A DNA stretch of 64,000 nt, taken from positions 1 through 64,000 of the forward strand of contig JBBQPZ010000019.1 of assembly GCA_038216655.1 (NCBI GenBank), given 5' to 3'. Shown one piece after another: positions 45,659 to 53,767 of this stretch. The notes under the pieces are model-generated. The model worked only from the letters and a program-made list of their open reading frames with translations, made no database searches and was not told the DNA's origin. Every line of letters starts with the position of its first letter. The stretch's first letter is position 1. A program made the translations under genes and the position numbers. This DNA is from JAFDWR01 sp038216655. Its GTDB lineage: Bacteria > Armatimonadota > Fimbriimonadia > Fimbriimonadales > Fimbriimonadaceae.

Positions 45659-45815
45659 TGATGGAATTGAGGGGTCCTGATGGAACTGATGGAATTGATC
45701 GGAAAGGTGGCCTCGAGACGGTCTTCTCCACCGTTGGCTCGCATCGACCCCGGTGCTTCAGGCATGACCGTTCGTCAATTCCATCAGTTCCATCAGGCCC
45801 ATCAACTCCATCATC
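45659..45815. repeat. TGATGGAA-word palindromic element in a divergent promoter region
   Basis: The left arm (45659-45698) is built from GATGGAATTGA-like words and the right arm (45775-45815) from TCAATTCCATCAGTTCCATC. They are inverted around a 76-nt centre. The element occupies nearly the whole space between the purS and acyl-CoA dehydrogenase promoters. Confidence 0.72.
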
Positions 45816-45827
45816 GGCATGGGACCG

Positions 45828-45833
45828 TAGAAT
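45828..45833 (+). promoter_or_regulatory. -10 element of acyl-CoA dehydrogenase gene
   Basis: TAGAAT ends 5 nt before the ATG at 45839. It borders the palindromic element on its left. Confidence 0.5.
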
Positions 45834-45838
45834 AGGCA

Positions 45839-46908
45839 ATGCCCGGTGATGCCGAAGTTCTTGCCCGCGCGATTCAGTTCCTGAACGACGAGGTGGCTCC
45901 TCATGCTCAGCGGATCGATCAGGACCCTGAGGCGCTTCGAGACGCGCTGAATGGGCTCGGCAAACTGGACTTCCTTGCCCTTAAGCGGCCGATGGATCTT
46001 GGCGGGCCCGGAGTGAATGAGGCGACTTTCCGCGATTTCCAGGAGGAAGTGGCCCGGACCAGCGGCGCGCTTGCGTTTCTCCAGACCCAGCACCAGAGCG
46101 CCGGGTCGATGCTTCGGGGTTCTGAGAACCGGGAGCTTGTTGAGGAATACCTGCCGAAGATGGGAAGCGGCGAGCGACTGGTGGGCATCGGGTTCAGTCA
46201 ACTTCGCCGCGGGGACCGCCGATCATGCGGGCGACGGAAACGGCAGATGGCTACCGGCTCGATGGGCATGTGCCCTGGGTGACGGGGTGGGATTTCTATC
46301 CAGAGTTTCTGATCGGGGCGGCCCTGCCCGACGGTCGCGCGGTATTCGGGGTTGTCCCCCTGGTCTCGGGACCCGGAGTGAGCGTGTCCCCGACGATGAA
46401 GTTGGCGGCGATGGAGTCCGCGAACACCGTCACCGTCGACTTCTCAGATTTTCTGGTTACGCCAGAGAAGGTCGCGTTCGTTCGTCCCGCGACGTGGGCT
46501 CGCGACAACGACCAGATCAACATCGCGCTCCAAGGTCACTTCGCGATCGGGTGCGCCCGGGGTGGTCTGGACATCCTGCTTACCAATGCGGTGAAGAAGA
46601 ATCTTGACTTCCTCGTCACGGCCCATGCGGCGCTGCTTGACGAACTGAATCGTTGCCGCCAGGAGACATTGGACGCGCAACAGGACGCGAGCGAGGAGAC
46701 CACCGAGGCCAGGCTGCAGGTCCGAGCCTGGGCGATCGACCTCGCGGTCCGATGCGCTCACGCGGCGGTGACTTCCACCTCGGGCGCGGCGAATTCGGTC
46801 AACCATCCCGCGCAGCGGGTGTATCGCGAGGCGCTTGTTTACACCGTCAGCGCCCAGACGGTGCCGATCATGGAAGCGACGCTCCGGCGGTTGACGCGTC
46901 TTCCCTAA
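45839..46908 (+). pseudogene. Acyl-CoA dehydrogenase family protein, frameshifted
   Basis: The N-terminal helical domain is in one frame (RAIQFLNDEVAPHAQRID, VARTSGALAFLQTQHQSAG, GSGERLVGIGFSQLRRG). After the GGGG at 46211-46214 the frame changes to PPIMRATETADGYRLDGHVPWVTG and VTVDFSDFLVTPEKV. Restoring one G gives a continuous protein of about 356 residues. Acyl-CoA dehydrogenases oxidise acyl-CoA with FAD; here the middle beta domain is recognisable, but the substrate and catalytic base are not clear. The homopolymer makes a sequencing error plausible; if the change is real, the gene is dead. Confidence 0.78.
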
Positions 46909-46922
46909 CCAGACTTCACTAT

Positions 46923-46998
46923 GGGTGGCACGGTCTGCTCGGGCGCTCCAAAGTGGGAATTGCCTGAGCAGAATGTCGCCCGACAGACCGTGCCACCC
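46923..46998. repeat. GGGTGGCACGGTCTG palindromic repeat
   Basis: A 76-bp imperfect palindrome with ends GGGTGGCACGGTCTG and CAGACCGTGCCACCC. Its reverse complement matches 17298-17367 over both arms, while the centre differs. It lies just after the acyl-CoA dehydrogenase stop. Confidence 0.8.
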
Positions 46999-47053
46999 GA
47001 TTCACTCCTTACAGGATAACGATGGGGGCACAACCCCGCTCCCGTCCGATACG

Positions 47054-47171
47054 TATAATGAGACAGGAAGTCGGACAACATCCCCGTCGCGAAGCGACTG
47101 TTCGATCTCCAGGCTGGCCCCCGATCGGAGGCGGCCGAGCGGCGGAGACGCCGCGGGACAGACGAAAAGTT
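47054..47171 (+). promoter_or_regulatory. nadA promoter and long leader
   Basis: TATAAT at 47054-47059 would give a leader of about 105 nt before the nadA ATG. The leader is GC-rich with self-complementary words (GTCGCGAAGCGAC at about 47086). No known riboswitch is recognised and no Shine-Dalgarno precedes the ATG. Confidence 0.35.
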
Positions 47172-48365
47172 ATGTACCAGGCTCCCCTCCCGACGGAGTA
47201 CGCCGACCTCTCGCCCGAAGAGGCCGACGCCAGAATTCGCGCCGCCAAAGCGGCCCTCGGTAAGCGGCTCGTGATCCTCGGCCACCACTATCAGCGCGAC
47301 GAGATCATTGCCCACGCCGACTTCCGGGGCGACAGCTATAAGCTCGCCAAGGACGCCGCCGCCCATCCGGATGCCGAGTTCATTGTCTTCTGCGGCGTAC
47401 ATTTCATGGCGGAGAGCGCGGATGTCCTCACCCCGCCCAGCCAAAAGGTGATCCTCCCCAACCTCGCCGCAGGATGCTCGATGGCGGACATGGCGAACCT
47501 GTTTCAGGTGAAGAACGCTTGGCGGCAGATTCAAGAAGTGCTGAGTACCGAGCGCAAGCCAGAGCCCGCCCTTACGGGCAGCGGTCCCAACGCCCAACGC
47601 CCAACGGCCAACGCCGCCTCAAATCCTCAATCCTCAATCCTCAATACTTCCCGGGTAGTGCCAGTAACCTACATCAACTCCGCCGCGAACTTAAAGGCCT
47701 TCGTCGGAGAACATGGCGGCACCGTCTGCACCTCAACCAATGCCCCCACCGCGGTGAAGTGGGCGCTTGAACAAGGCGACAAAGTTCTCTTCTTCCCCGA
47801 CCAGCATCTGGGTCGCAATACCGGAGTCAAACTCGGCTACGACCCGGAGAAGGACATGATCGTCTGGGACCCGTTCAAGCCTTTCGGGGGCAACACTGAA
47901 GACGACATCCATCGGGCTACGTTCATCCTGTGGAAGGGACATTGCTCAGTCCACCAGCGCTTCACCGTTGAGCAGATCGAGAAAGCGCGCAGAGATTTTC
48001 CGGATGTGAATGTGCTCGTCCATCCTGAGTGCCCATTGGAGGTAGTCAGCGCCTCCGACTTCGCCGGTTCGACCGAGTTCATCATCCGGAAGGTCGAAGA
48101 AGCTCCCGCAGGGAGCGTTTGGGCGGTGGGGACGGAGATCAATCTTGTGAGCCGGCTCAATCACGAGCATCCGGACAAGACCATCTTCTGCCTCGATCCG
48201 CAAATCTGCCCATGTAGCACGATGTACCGAATTCACCCGAGCTTCCTCTGTTGGGTTCTGGAGGAGCTAGTAGCCGGACGTGTGATGAACCACGTCGTGG
48301 TGCCCGAGAACGTGCGGGCAAACGCCCTGCTCTCGCTTCAACGAATGCTGACCGTCTGCGCTTAA
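47172..48365 (+). CDS. nadA: Quinolinate synthase, 397 aa
   Basis: Condenses iminoaspartate with dihydroxyacetone phosphate to quinolinate in NAD synthesis, using a [4Fe-4S] cluster. ILGHHYQRDEII, AGCSMADMANL, VPVTYINSAANLKAFVGEHGGTVCTSTNA, FPDQHLGRNTG and NVLVHPECPLEV are diagnostic. Cluster cysteines probably lie in AGCSMADM, GGTVCTS and the C-terminal CPCSTMYR. Between IQEVLSTE and VVPVTYIN (about residues 122-160) there is an Asn/Pro/Ser-rich insert encoded by short tandem DNA words, which makes the protein longer than usual. ATG 47172 was chosen because the family match begins at once. Confidence 0.95.
   Translation: MYQAPLPTEYADLSPEEADARIRAAKAALGKRLVILGHHYQRDEIIAHADFRGDSYKLAKDAAAHPDAEFIVFCGVHFMAESADVLTPPSQKVILPNLAAGCSMADMANLFQVKNAWRQIQEVLSTERKPEPALTGSGPNAQRPTANAASNPQSSILNTSRVVPVTYINSAANLKAFVGEHGGTVCTSTNAPTAVKWALEQGDKVLFFPDQHLGRNTGVKLGYDPEKDMIVWDPFKPFGGNTEDDIHRATFILWKGHCSVHQRFTVEQIEKARRDFPDVNVLVHPECPLEVVSASDFAGSTEFIIRKVEEAPAGSVWAVGTEINLVSRLNHEHPDKTIFCLDPQICPCSTMYRIHPSFLCWVLEELVAGRVMNHVVVPENVRANALLSLQRMLTVCA
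47587..47645. repeat. Short tandem words inside nadA
   Basis: CCCAACG-like 7-mers (about 47587-47613) are followed by AATCCTC repeated three to four times (about 47622-47645). The frame of nadA stays open through them. Confidence 0.75.
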
Positions 48366-48366
48366 G

Positions 48367-49455
48367 CTACTTGCCGACCTTTGGGGCCGAAAGCATCGAG
48401 TCGAGAATCACTTGGATGTTTCCCTGAGCCTGCGCTCGCAACTCTTCGCTCCGCTTGTCGAGGACCTTCTGATGTCGCTCGCGTGAGCGTTGGAAGTCAA
48501 TGAAGAGATCGAACAGCCGCTGGGCGTTCAGGCCTTCCATCGAGGGGGCCGCGCCAAGATCGAGCAGTTTCGCGAACGCGGTGACCTTCGGGTCGTAGCT
48601 GACCATGAAGGGCGGAATTCCGACCGTGGCCGCGAGGACACCTGCGTGGAGTCGCATCGCAATCACTGCGTCCATTCGAGCAAGTCGCTGCTGCACCTGC
48701 ATAGGGGTTTGGAGCTTGCGAAGGTCGGGGATCTTGCCGCCGTTCGCCTTGGAGATTTCGAGGATCAGCGGTCCATCTTCATGCCGATCCATCTCGATCA
48801 GGACGGGCATGTAGTTCGCGGCGAACAGTTTCTTCGAGAGTTCGCTAAAAAGCGTAACGACGTCTTTGCCCTTTCCAAAGGGTCTTACGGAGATGCCGAC
48901 CGTCTTCATGTTGCCCACGGCAAAGCTCTGAACTTCTCCACTGTCGGTCGGCTTTTGGAGGAGCATCGCGCTGTCCGCGGTGACGCGGATGGGCTTCGAG
49001 ACCCCCAACTCCTTGAGAAGTGCCATCGAACCTGGATCGCGGACCGTGATTCCGTCCGCTTTATTGAACGCGTCAGCGGCCCAGCGTTTACCGAAGAAGC
49101 TCTTCAGGGGCCCAACGCCTTGACCGAGGAGGAAGACCTTCTTGCCGGAAGCTTTCGCCATGCCGACGAGGGCTTGGTAGTACTTAACGCTGCGGGCGCT
49201 GGTGACGTCCTGGAAGATGCTGCCGCCGGGGAAGACGAGGGCGTCGCAGCGGTGGATCGCGGTCTTTACTGCGGCGATGTCTTTTCGCGGGATCGCGGGG
49301 AAGCCGTAGAGGCGATAGGTCTCTTCAGGCGAGCCACTCAGGATGGTGACTTCGACGTCGGCGTTGCCCAGGCCCTGAACGAACCCGAGCATGATGGCGT
49401 CATCGCCGAGATTGCCGCTCCCGAAATAGCCTGCTAAGAGAAGATGTACCGCCAA
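48367..49455 (-). CDS. csaB: Polysaccharide pyruvyl transferase CsaB, 362 aa
   Basis: Adds ketal pyruvate to a cell-wall polysaccharide, typically creating anchor sites for SLH-domain S-layer proteins. LLLAGYFGSGNLGDDAIMLGFVQGL at the start, VFPGGSIFQD, FLLGQGVGPLKS, and the C-terminal VIAMRLHAGVLAATVGIPPFMVSYDPKV are characteristic. The start is TTG, 1 nt after the DUF5693 stop. It is the last gene of a three-gene operon with rhomboid and DUF5693 genes. Confidence 0.94.
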   Translation of the reverse strand: MAVHLLLAGYFGSGNLGDDAIMLGFVQGLGNADVEVTILSGSPEETYRLYGFPAIPRKDIAAVKTAIHRCDALVFPGGSIFQDVTSARSVKYYQALVGMAKASGKKVFLLGQGVGPLKSFFGKRWAADAFNKADGITVRDPGSMALLKELGVSKPIRVTADSAMLLQKPTDSGEVQSFAVGNMKTVGISVRPFGKGKDVVTLFSELSKKLFAANYMPVLIEMDRHEDGPLILEISKANGGKIPDLRKLQTPMQVQQRLARMDAVIAMRLHAGVLAATVGIPPFMVSYDPKVTAFAKLLDLGAAPSMEGLNAQRLFDLFIDFQRSRERHQKVLDKRSEELRAQAQGNIQVILDSMLSAPKVGK

Positions 49456-49456
49456 C

Positions 49457-51373
49457 CTATTTCACCCCATCGAGCCTCAGTCCGCGCTTCAACAAGAACC
49501 AGAACACCATGCCTAGGATAACACCCGGGACGATCGCCACGCCGGTCCTCAGCAGACTTAACATGAACGGAGTGTGCAAATGGCAGAAGGTGTTGACGAC
49601 GTCGGTCTGCCCGATCGCACCGACGGTGAGCAGGATCGCGGCAAGGACACCGTACTTAGTTGAACCTGTTTTGGCCCGCCAAAGCATCAAAGCGATGCCC
49701 ACGTAGAGCATCGGGTGGCCGATCATGAACGACTTGGTGCGCGGGCGGACGAGCAGGAGCGTGTCCAGCACGTTGCGGATCTTAAGTTCCAGGTCGCTCA
49801 CTCCAGCCGGGTTGTCATTGCCGGTCCGGGAATTCATGAACGCCAGCGCGATGAGCAGGCCCAAGGCGGCAAGGGCGGCGATCCAGGTGACCGGACTCTT
49901 CAGCGCCGTCTTCATGTCCTGGAACCGGTAAAGGAAGTACGTCCCAACGAGGATGATCGGAAGGAACACCGCGATCTTGATCCCCTGAAACTCGCTCGCC
50001 TTCACGAAGTACGCGAGGCTGTTGAGCAGGCCGGCCACTGCCAAACCGCCAACCAGCGAAATCCCGGTGGTGAGCAGGAAGTGAATCAGTGTCGGAAGGA
50101 CCCCGGTCTTCGGATTCTCCACGTTCGCGCGGCGATCGAGGATCAGGAACGCGGCGGTGGGGAAGGTGATCGCCGAGAGCAAGGCAAAGACTTGCAGGCC
50201 AATATGCACCTTGGTCGCCACCGCGAGGAGCACGAGTAGCGCTCCCCCGGCGATCTGCAGATTCCGATTTCGAATGAATACCGTGCCGACCCAGAAGGCG
50301 GTCGGCACAATGCTCAGCGCCAAAAGAAGCTTGATCGGCCAAGGGATGTTGGAGTCGGTAAACGGCTTGGGCTTACCAACCGCGCCGCCATCCTTGTGGA
50401 TCTTCGCGTTGACGTCGTGAGCAAACTGGGTGAAGGCGGTGAGCGGATGATCCGCCGCGAATGAAACCGGGCGTAGGAGTAGGATGCGCATGTTCCGCTC
50501 CCGCGCGGCTTTTGAGTAGCGGTCGACCGCGTCCTCGTAGGGAAGCTTGTCGAGTTCGGCAGCTTGAGCCGAGTGGAGCCTGACCACACTCTCGGGCATC
50601 TTGTCGACGATGTTCGAATCGCCGCCGATCTTGGTGAACTCGGGAGAGGCGTAGAGCATATGGCGACCCGCCAGGGTCTCCTCGGTGATCCCGAGGGCGT
50701 CGCGCCGGCCGAGCACCTGATCCCCCATCGGGAGGAAGATGGTGGCGCCGAGGTCGTTCATCCAAGCGAGGGTGCCGCGGACGTAGTCCTCGGAGACGCC
50801 GGCCGGGTTGTTGGCGCGGCCGATGATGATCATCCCTGCCTTCTGGGCCTCAAGGGCTTGATCGGGATTGAGGCCGATGGGGCACTGCCGGACCATCGAG
50901 AAAGGCGTTCCGGGTCTGAACGTGAAGACATGGTTCACCGAGTCGTAGGTGAACGGCTTGTTGGCAAAGCGCAGCGACAGGCCGCGGGTGACCCGCGTGG
51001 TCATATCGTTGTTGAGGCTGGCGACGCCGTTGACGTAGGGCGACCCGACGGTCAGCCCGCTTGGCCCGAACGTGGCCTCTCCCTGAAGTACGAGATCGGT
51101 AATGTTTTCCTCGCCCAGGACCACGGCGTTGACGCCCTGCGCCTTGAGCGCCTTCAGTGCCTCGTCAACCGGCTTCCCTTCGGCGGCGGCGAGTGACTCG
51201 ACGGTCTCCATCTCGACGGAGAGGCTGGTGGCCTTGTTGAGGGACTCCACCTGAATCCGCTTCCGAATCGCGTACGAACTGACCAGCGCCGTAACAACGA
51301 TGCAAGGGAGCAGCCAGACCGGCAGCTTGGAAGGGGCAGAGGGAGGGCTAGAACTCATCTTCTTCAAACTCAC
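49457..51373 (-). CDS. DUF5693 family membrane protein, 638 aa
   Basis: One N-terminal membrane helix (about 18-36), an exported domain to about residue 330 (AEGKPVDEALKALKAQGVNAVVLGEENI, PIGLNPDQALEAQKAGMIIIGRANNP), then about eight membrane helices to the C-terminus. DUF5693 genes are commonly found beside csaB, which suggests a role in making or exporting the wall polysaccharide; this is inference. The GTG start at 51373 or the ATG at 51358 lies within the rhomboid gene's 3' end, so the two are coupled. Confidence 0.85.
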   Translation of the reverse strand: MSLKKMSSSPPSAPSKLPVWLLPCIVVTALVSSYAIRKRIQVESLNKATSLSVEMETVESLAAAEGKPVDEALKALKAQGVNAVVLGEENITDLVLQGEATFGPSGLTVGSPYVNGVASLNNDMTTRVTRGLSLRFANKPFTYDSVNHVFTFRPGTPFSMVRQCPIGLNPDQALEAQKAGMIIIGRANNPAGVSEDYVRGTLAWMNDLGATIFLPMGDQVLGRRDALGITEETLAGRHMLYASPEFTKIGGDSNIVDKMPESVVRLHSAQAAELDKLPYEDAVDRYSKAARERNMRILLLRPVSFAADHPLTAFTQFAHDVNAKIHKDGGAVGKPKPFTDSNIPWPIKLLLALSIVPTAFWVGTVFIRNRNLQIAGGALLVLLAVATKVHIGLQVFALLSAITFPTAAFLILDRRANVENPKTGVLPTLIHFLLTTGISLVGGLAVAGLLNSLAYFVKASEFQGIKIAVFLPIILVGTYFLYRFQDMKTALKSPVTWIAALAALGLLIALAFMNSRTGNDNPAGVSDLELKIRNVLDTLLLVRPRTKSFMIGHPMLYVGIALMLWRAKTGSTKYGVLAAILLTVGAIGQTDVVNTFCHLHTPFMLSLLRTGVAIVPGVILGMVFWFLLKRGLRLDGVK

Positions 51374-52031
51374 GCTCGCGGCCCTTGAGGATCGTGGATC
51401 GACCCCCCATCACCAGCACGGTGATCATGCCCGCGAGAAACCCGCCGACGTGGGCCCAGTTGGCCACTCCGTCTTGCGGGACGAAAATCTGATACAGGAA
51501 CCAGAGGCCGAGCACGATCCACGCGCTGAGCTCAAAGGATAGGAACGCAAGAATCGGCACGAGAATCTCCACCTTGCTGGCGGGGAAGATCAGAAAGTAA
51601 GCGCCGAGCACGCCGCCGATCGCGCCCGAGGCACCAAGGGTGGGGATCGTGGACGTGGGGTCGATGTAGATATGGGTCGCGGCGGCGAACACGCCCCAGA
51701 ACAGATAGTAGATCGCGTATCGCCACGACCCGACGGCGGCTTCTACCGAGCTGCCGAACACGAGGAGGAAGATCATGTTTCCCGTCACGTGCAGCAGGTT
51801 GCCGTGCAAGAACATCGCGGTGAAGATCGTGGTGAGGGGGAAGTGGTCCTGCCCGTGGTAAAAGGCGGCGACAACTTCGCGCGGGCGCATGACGAGGTCG
51901 GCGAAGACAATGTTGCCCCCGAAGAGGTGGCCTTGGCGGTCCCAAAGAAAGATGATCACGTTCAGCGCCACGAGCGTCCACGTCACTGCGGGGATCGTGC
52001 GCTTGATTCGGTTGTCGCCGATCGGAATCAT
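51348..52031 (-). CDS. Rhomboid family intramembrane serine protease, 227 aa
   Basis: Six membrane helices with the catalytic dyad Ser135 (GASG) and His194 (NWAHVGG), plus the helix-2 motif HGNLLHVTGN (76-85), which includes His81 and Asn85. Cleaves membrane proteins within the bilayer. I chose ATG 52031: the family begins there and TACACT lies 9 nt upstream. An acidic tail (GREREFEEDEF) ends the protein. It leads the operon rhomboid - DUF5693 - csaB, and its start region is shared with the divergent gene at 52153. Confidence 0.94.
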   Translation of the reverse strand: MIPIGDNRIKRTIPAVTWTLVALNVIIFLWDRQGHLFGGNIVFADLVMRPREVVAAFYHGQDHFPLTTIFTAMFLHGNLLHVTGNMIFLLVFGSSVEAAVGSWRYAIYYLFWGVFAAATHIYIDPTSTIPTLGASGAIGGVLGAYFLIFPASKVEILVPILAFLSFELSAWIVLGLWFLYQIFVPQDGVANWAHVGGFLAGMITVLVMGGRSTILKGREREFEEDEF

Positions 52032-52040
52032 CCGGGGGCG

Positions 52041-52046
52041 AGTGTA
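52041..52046 (-). promoter_or_regulatory. -10 element of rhomboid operon
   Basis: TACACT on the minus strand ends 9 nt before the ATG at 52031. Confidence 0.4.
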
Positions 52047-52136
52047 CCGGGCCGGGCTTCGCGTCCGGGTTTGTTTGGATTGGTTCGGATTTGGGTTCTT
52101 TGGGCCCTTTCTCCCGCGGACGCCGACGATCCGCGT

Positions 52137-52142
52137 TATTCT
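52137..52142 (+). promoter_or_regulatory. -10 element of gene at 52153
   Basis: TATTCT ends 10 nt before the ATG. It lies about 90 nt from the divergent rhomboid promoter. Confidence 0.4.
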
Positions 52143-52152
52143 GTGAGAACGC

Positions 52153-52665
52153 ATGTTCTTCACTCGCATTTACCGACCGTACTTTAGCCTCCGCGTGCTG
52201 GGCATTCTGCTTCTTGCCTTTGGAGTCACCGCGATGGTGAAGTGGGCCTATATGGACGGCCACGGATTCTGGTGGGCCGGGGGCGCGGCGCCGGCAATCG
52301 TTGGGTTGCTGTTGGCGCTGTGGGTTCGTACGGTCGTGTTCGACGAGAATGAGCGGCACGTGATCACGATGACCGGCCTATGGCCGATGCAGAACCGCCA
52401 TATCCACCCCGTACATCAGCTCCGCTCGATCAAGCTCTCAGTGACTGACAAGAGTGCGAGCGATCCGAAGAACACCCTCAAGCCGCGGACGCTTTATCGC
52501 GCTTACCTGCTCTGGAACTCGGGCCGGGTCGCGTTGCTGATGTCGGGCCCGCGAATCAAATGGATCGAACGCCGCGCCCACGCCCTCGCCTCCGCGATGG
52601 GGATCCCCGTCGAACCGACGGAAGGTTTCAAGCGGTATCGCGAGAAGATTCTCGGCAGGGAGTGA
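52153..52665 (+). CDS. Membrane protein with PH-like domain, 170 aa
   Basis: Two N-terminal membrane helices (LRVLGILLLAFGVTAMVKWAY and APAIVGLLLALWV) precede a domain with FDENERHVITMTGLWPMQNRHIHPVHQLRSIKL and YLLWNSGRVALLMSGPR, which looks like a bacterial PH-like domain. No function known. Divergent from the rhomboid operon and followed by a palindromic repeat. Confidence 0.7.
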   Translation: MFFTRIYRPYFSLRVLGILLLAFGVTAMVKWAYMDGHGFWWAGGAAPAIVGLLLALWVRTVVFDENERHVITMTGLWPMQNRHIHPVHQLRSIKLSVTDKSASDPKNTLKPRTLYRAYLLWNSGRVALLMSGPRIKWIERRAHALASAMGIPVEPTEGFKRYREKILGRE

Positions 52666-52673
52666 TCTTTACG

Positions 52674-52760
52674 TAAGGGGGTGAGGCGTGAGGAGATAAG
52701 GCGAGGAAATATCCGGCCCGACTTCCCTTTCGCCTTACCTCCTTACTCTTTACCCCCCTA
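52674..52760. repeat. GTGAGG/CCTTAC palindromic element
   Basis: The left arm (52674-52710, purine-rich, GTAAGGGGGTGAGG...AAGGCGAGGAAA) and right arm (52728-52760, TTTCGCCTTACC...TTTACCCCCCTA) are inverted. The element lies directly before the promoter of the DUF4434 gene. Confidence 0.7.
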
Positions 52761-52774
52761 CCCCCGCGACCGCC

Positions 52775-52780
52775 TATAAT
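52775..52780 (+). promoter_or_regulatory. -10 element of DUF4434 gene
   Basis: A perfect TATAAT ends 7 nt before the ATG at 52788. A 5' leader is nearly impossible here. No -35 is seen, and the usual -35 position falls at the edge of the palindromic element. Confidence 0.6.
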
Positions 52781-52787
52781 TCCGAAC

Positions 52788-53696
52788 ATGCCGACGCCGC
52801 CCCGAATCACCGGGACCTTCCTCGACGAGATCACCCACGACATTCCCTCCCAGAACTGGGGGCGAAAGGACTGGCGGAGGGAGTTCGAGTTGTACTCGAA
52901 GATCGGGATCGACACGTTGGTGATCATCCGAGCGGGCTATCAGAACAAGTGCATCTTCGCGAGCCAGACGATCCCCGATCTGCTGCCCGTGTACGAGGAC
53001 CTTGGGGAGCTGTTCTTCTCTCTTGCCGACGAGTTCAACCTGAACCTCTTCTTCGGCCTCTACGATTCCGGCTACTACTGGTTCCGCCGAAGCTGGTGGA
53101 AAGAGGTGGAGCTGAACGAGCCATTCATCCGCGAAGTGGCGGACCGCTATGGGCACCACAAGAGCTTTAAGGGGTGGTACATGTGCCACGAGGCGAGCAA
53201 GCACGATGCGCATATCGACGAGATATTCAACCACCTCGGGGCCGCCTGCCGGGCGGCGCTCGACGTCCCGATTTTGATCTCGCCTTACCCGCAGGGGGCC
53301 AAGCAGGGTGGGGCGGTGTTCACACTTGAAGAGTCGTTCGACCATTGGGATCGCATCTTTGCCGAAACGAAGGGGGCATTTGACATATGCGCGTTTCAGG
53401 ATGGGCAGATTCACTACCAGGAGCTTCCGAAGTTCATCGGTGGGATTGGCGAGCTCGGCCGCAAGTACGGGGTGACGATCTGGTCAAACCTTGAGACGTT
53501 TGATCGGGACATGCCGATCAAGTTTCCGCCCGCGGATTGGCGGTATCTGCGCTTCAAGATGGAGGCGGCGTCCGCGGTTTCGGAGAAGATCATCACGTTC
53601 GAGTTCCCGCACTTCATGTCGCCTAATTCGTGTTATCCAGCCGCGCACAAGCTGTTCGAGCGGTACGCAGAGTACGCGGGGATTGAGGGATTCTGA
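52788..53696 (+). CDS. DUF4434 domain protein (TIM-barrel, glycosidase-like), 302 aa
   Basis: Matches DUF4434: ITGTFLDEITHDIPSQNWGRKDWRREFELYSKIGIDTLVIIRAGYQ at the N-terminus, then LNLFFGLYDSGYYWFRRSWW and FKGWYMCHEAS. The fold is a TIM barrel related to glycoside hydrolases, with candidate acid Glu in CHEAS. No signal peptide is seen, so a cytoplasmic location is likely. The substrate is unknown. Confidence 0.85.
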   Translation: MPTPPRITGTFLDEITHDIPSQNWGRKDWRREFELYSKIGIDTLVIIRAGYQNKCIFASQTIPDLLPVYEDLGELFFSLADEFNLNLFFGLYDSGYYWFRRSWWKEVELNEPFIREVADRYGHHKSFKGWYMCHEASKHDAHIDEIFNHLGAACRAALDVPILISPYPQGAKQGGAVFTLEESFDHWDRIFAETKGAFDICAFQDGQIHYQELPKFIGGIGELGRKYGVTIWSNLETFDRDMPIKFPPADWRYLRFKMEAASAVSEKIITFEFPHFMSPNSCYPAAHKLFERYAEYAGIEGF

Positions 53697-53767
53697 CGAG
53701 ATTCAGGCCGAAACGAGCGAGCCGGGAACGCGTCAATCCTGATAAGCACACTGTTTTCAGAGTTGTC

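Noticed and set aside
47587..47645. Tandem words in nadA as a CRISPR array
   Set aside because: Units are 7 nt with no spacers and lie inside a reading frame.
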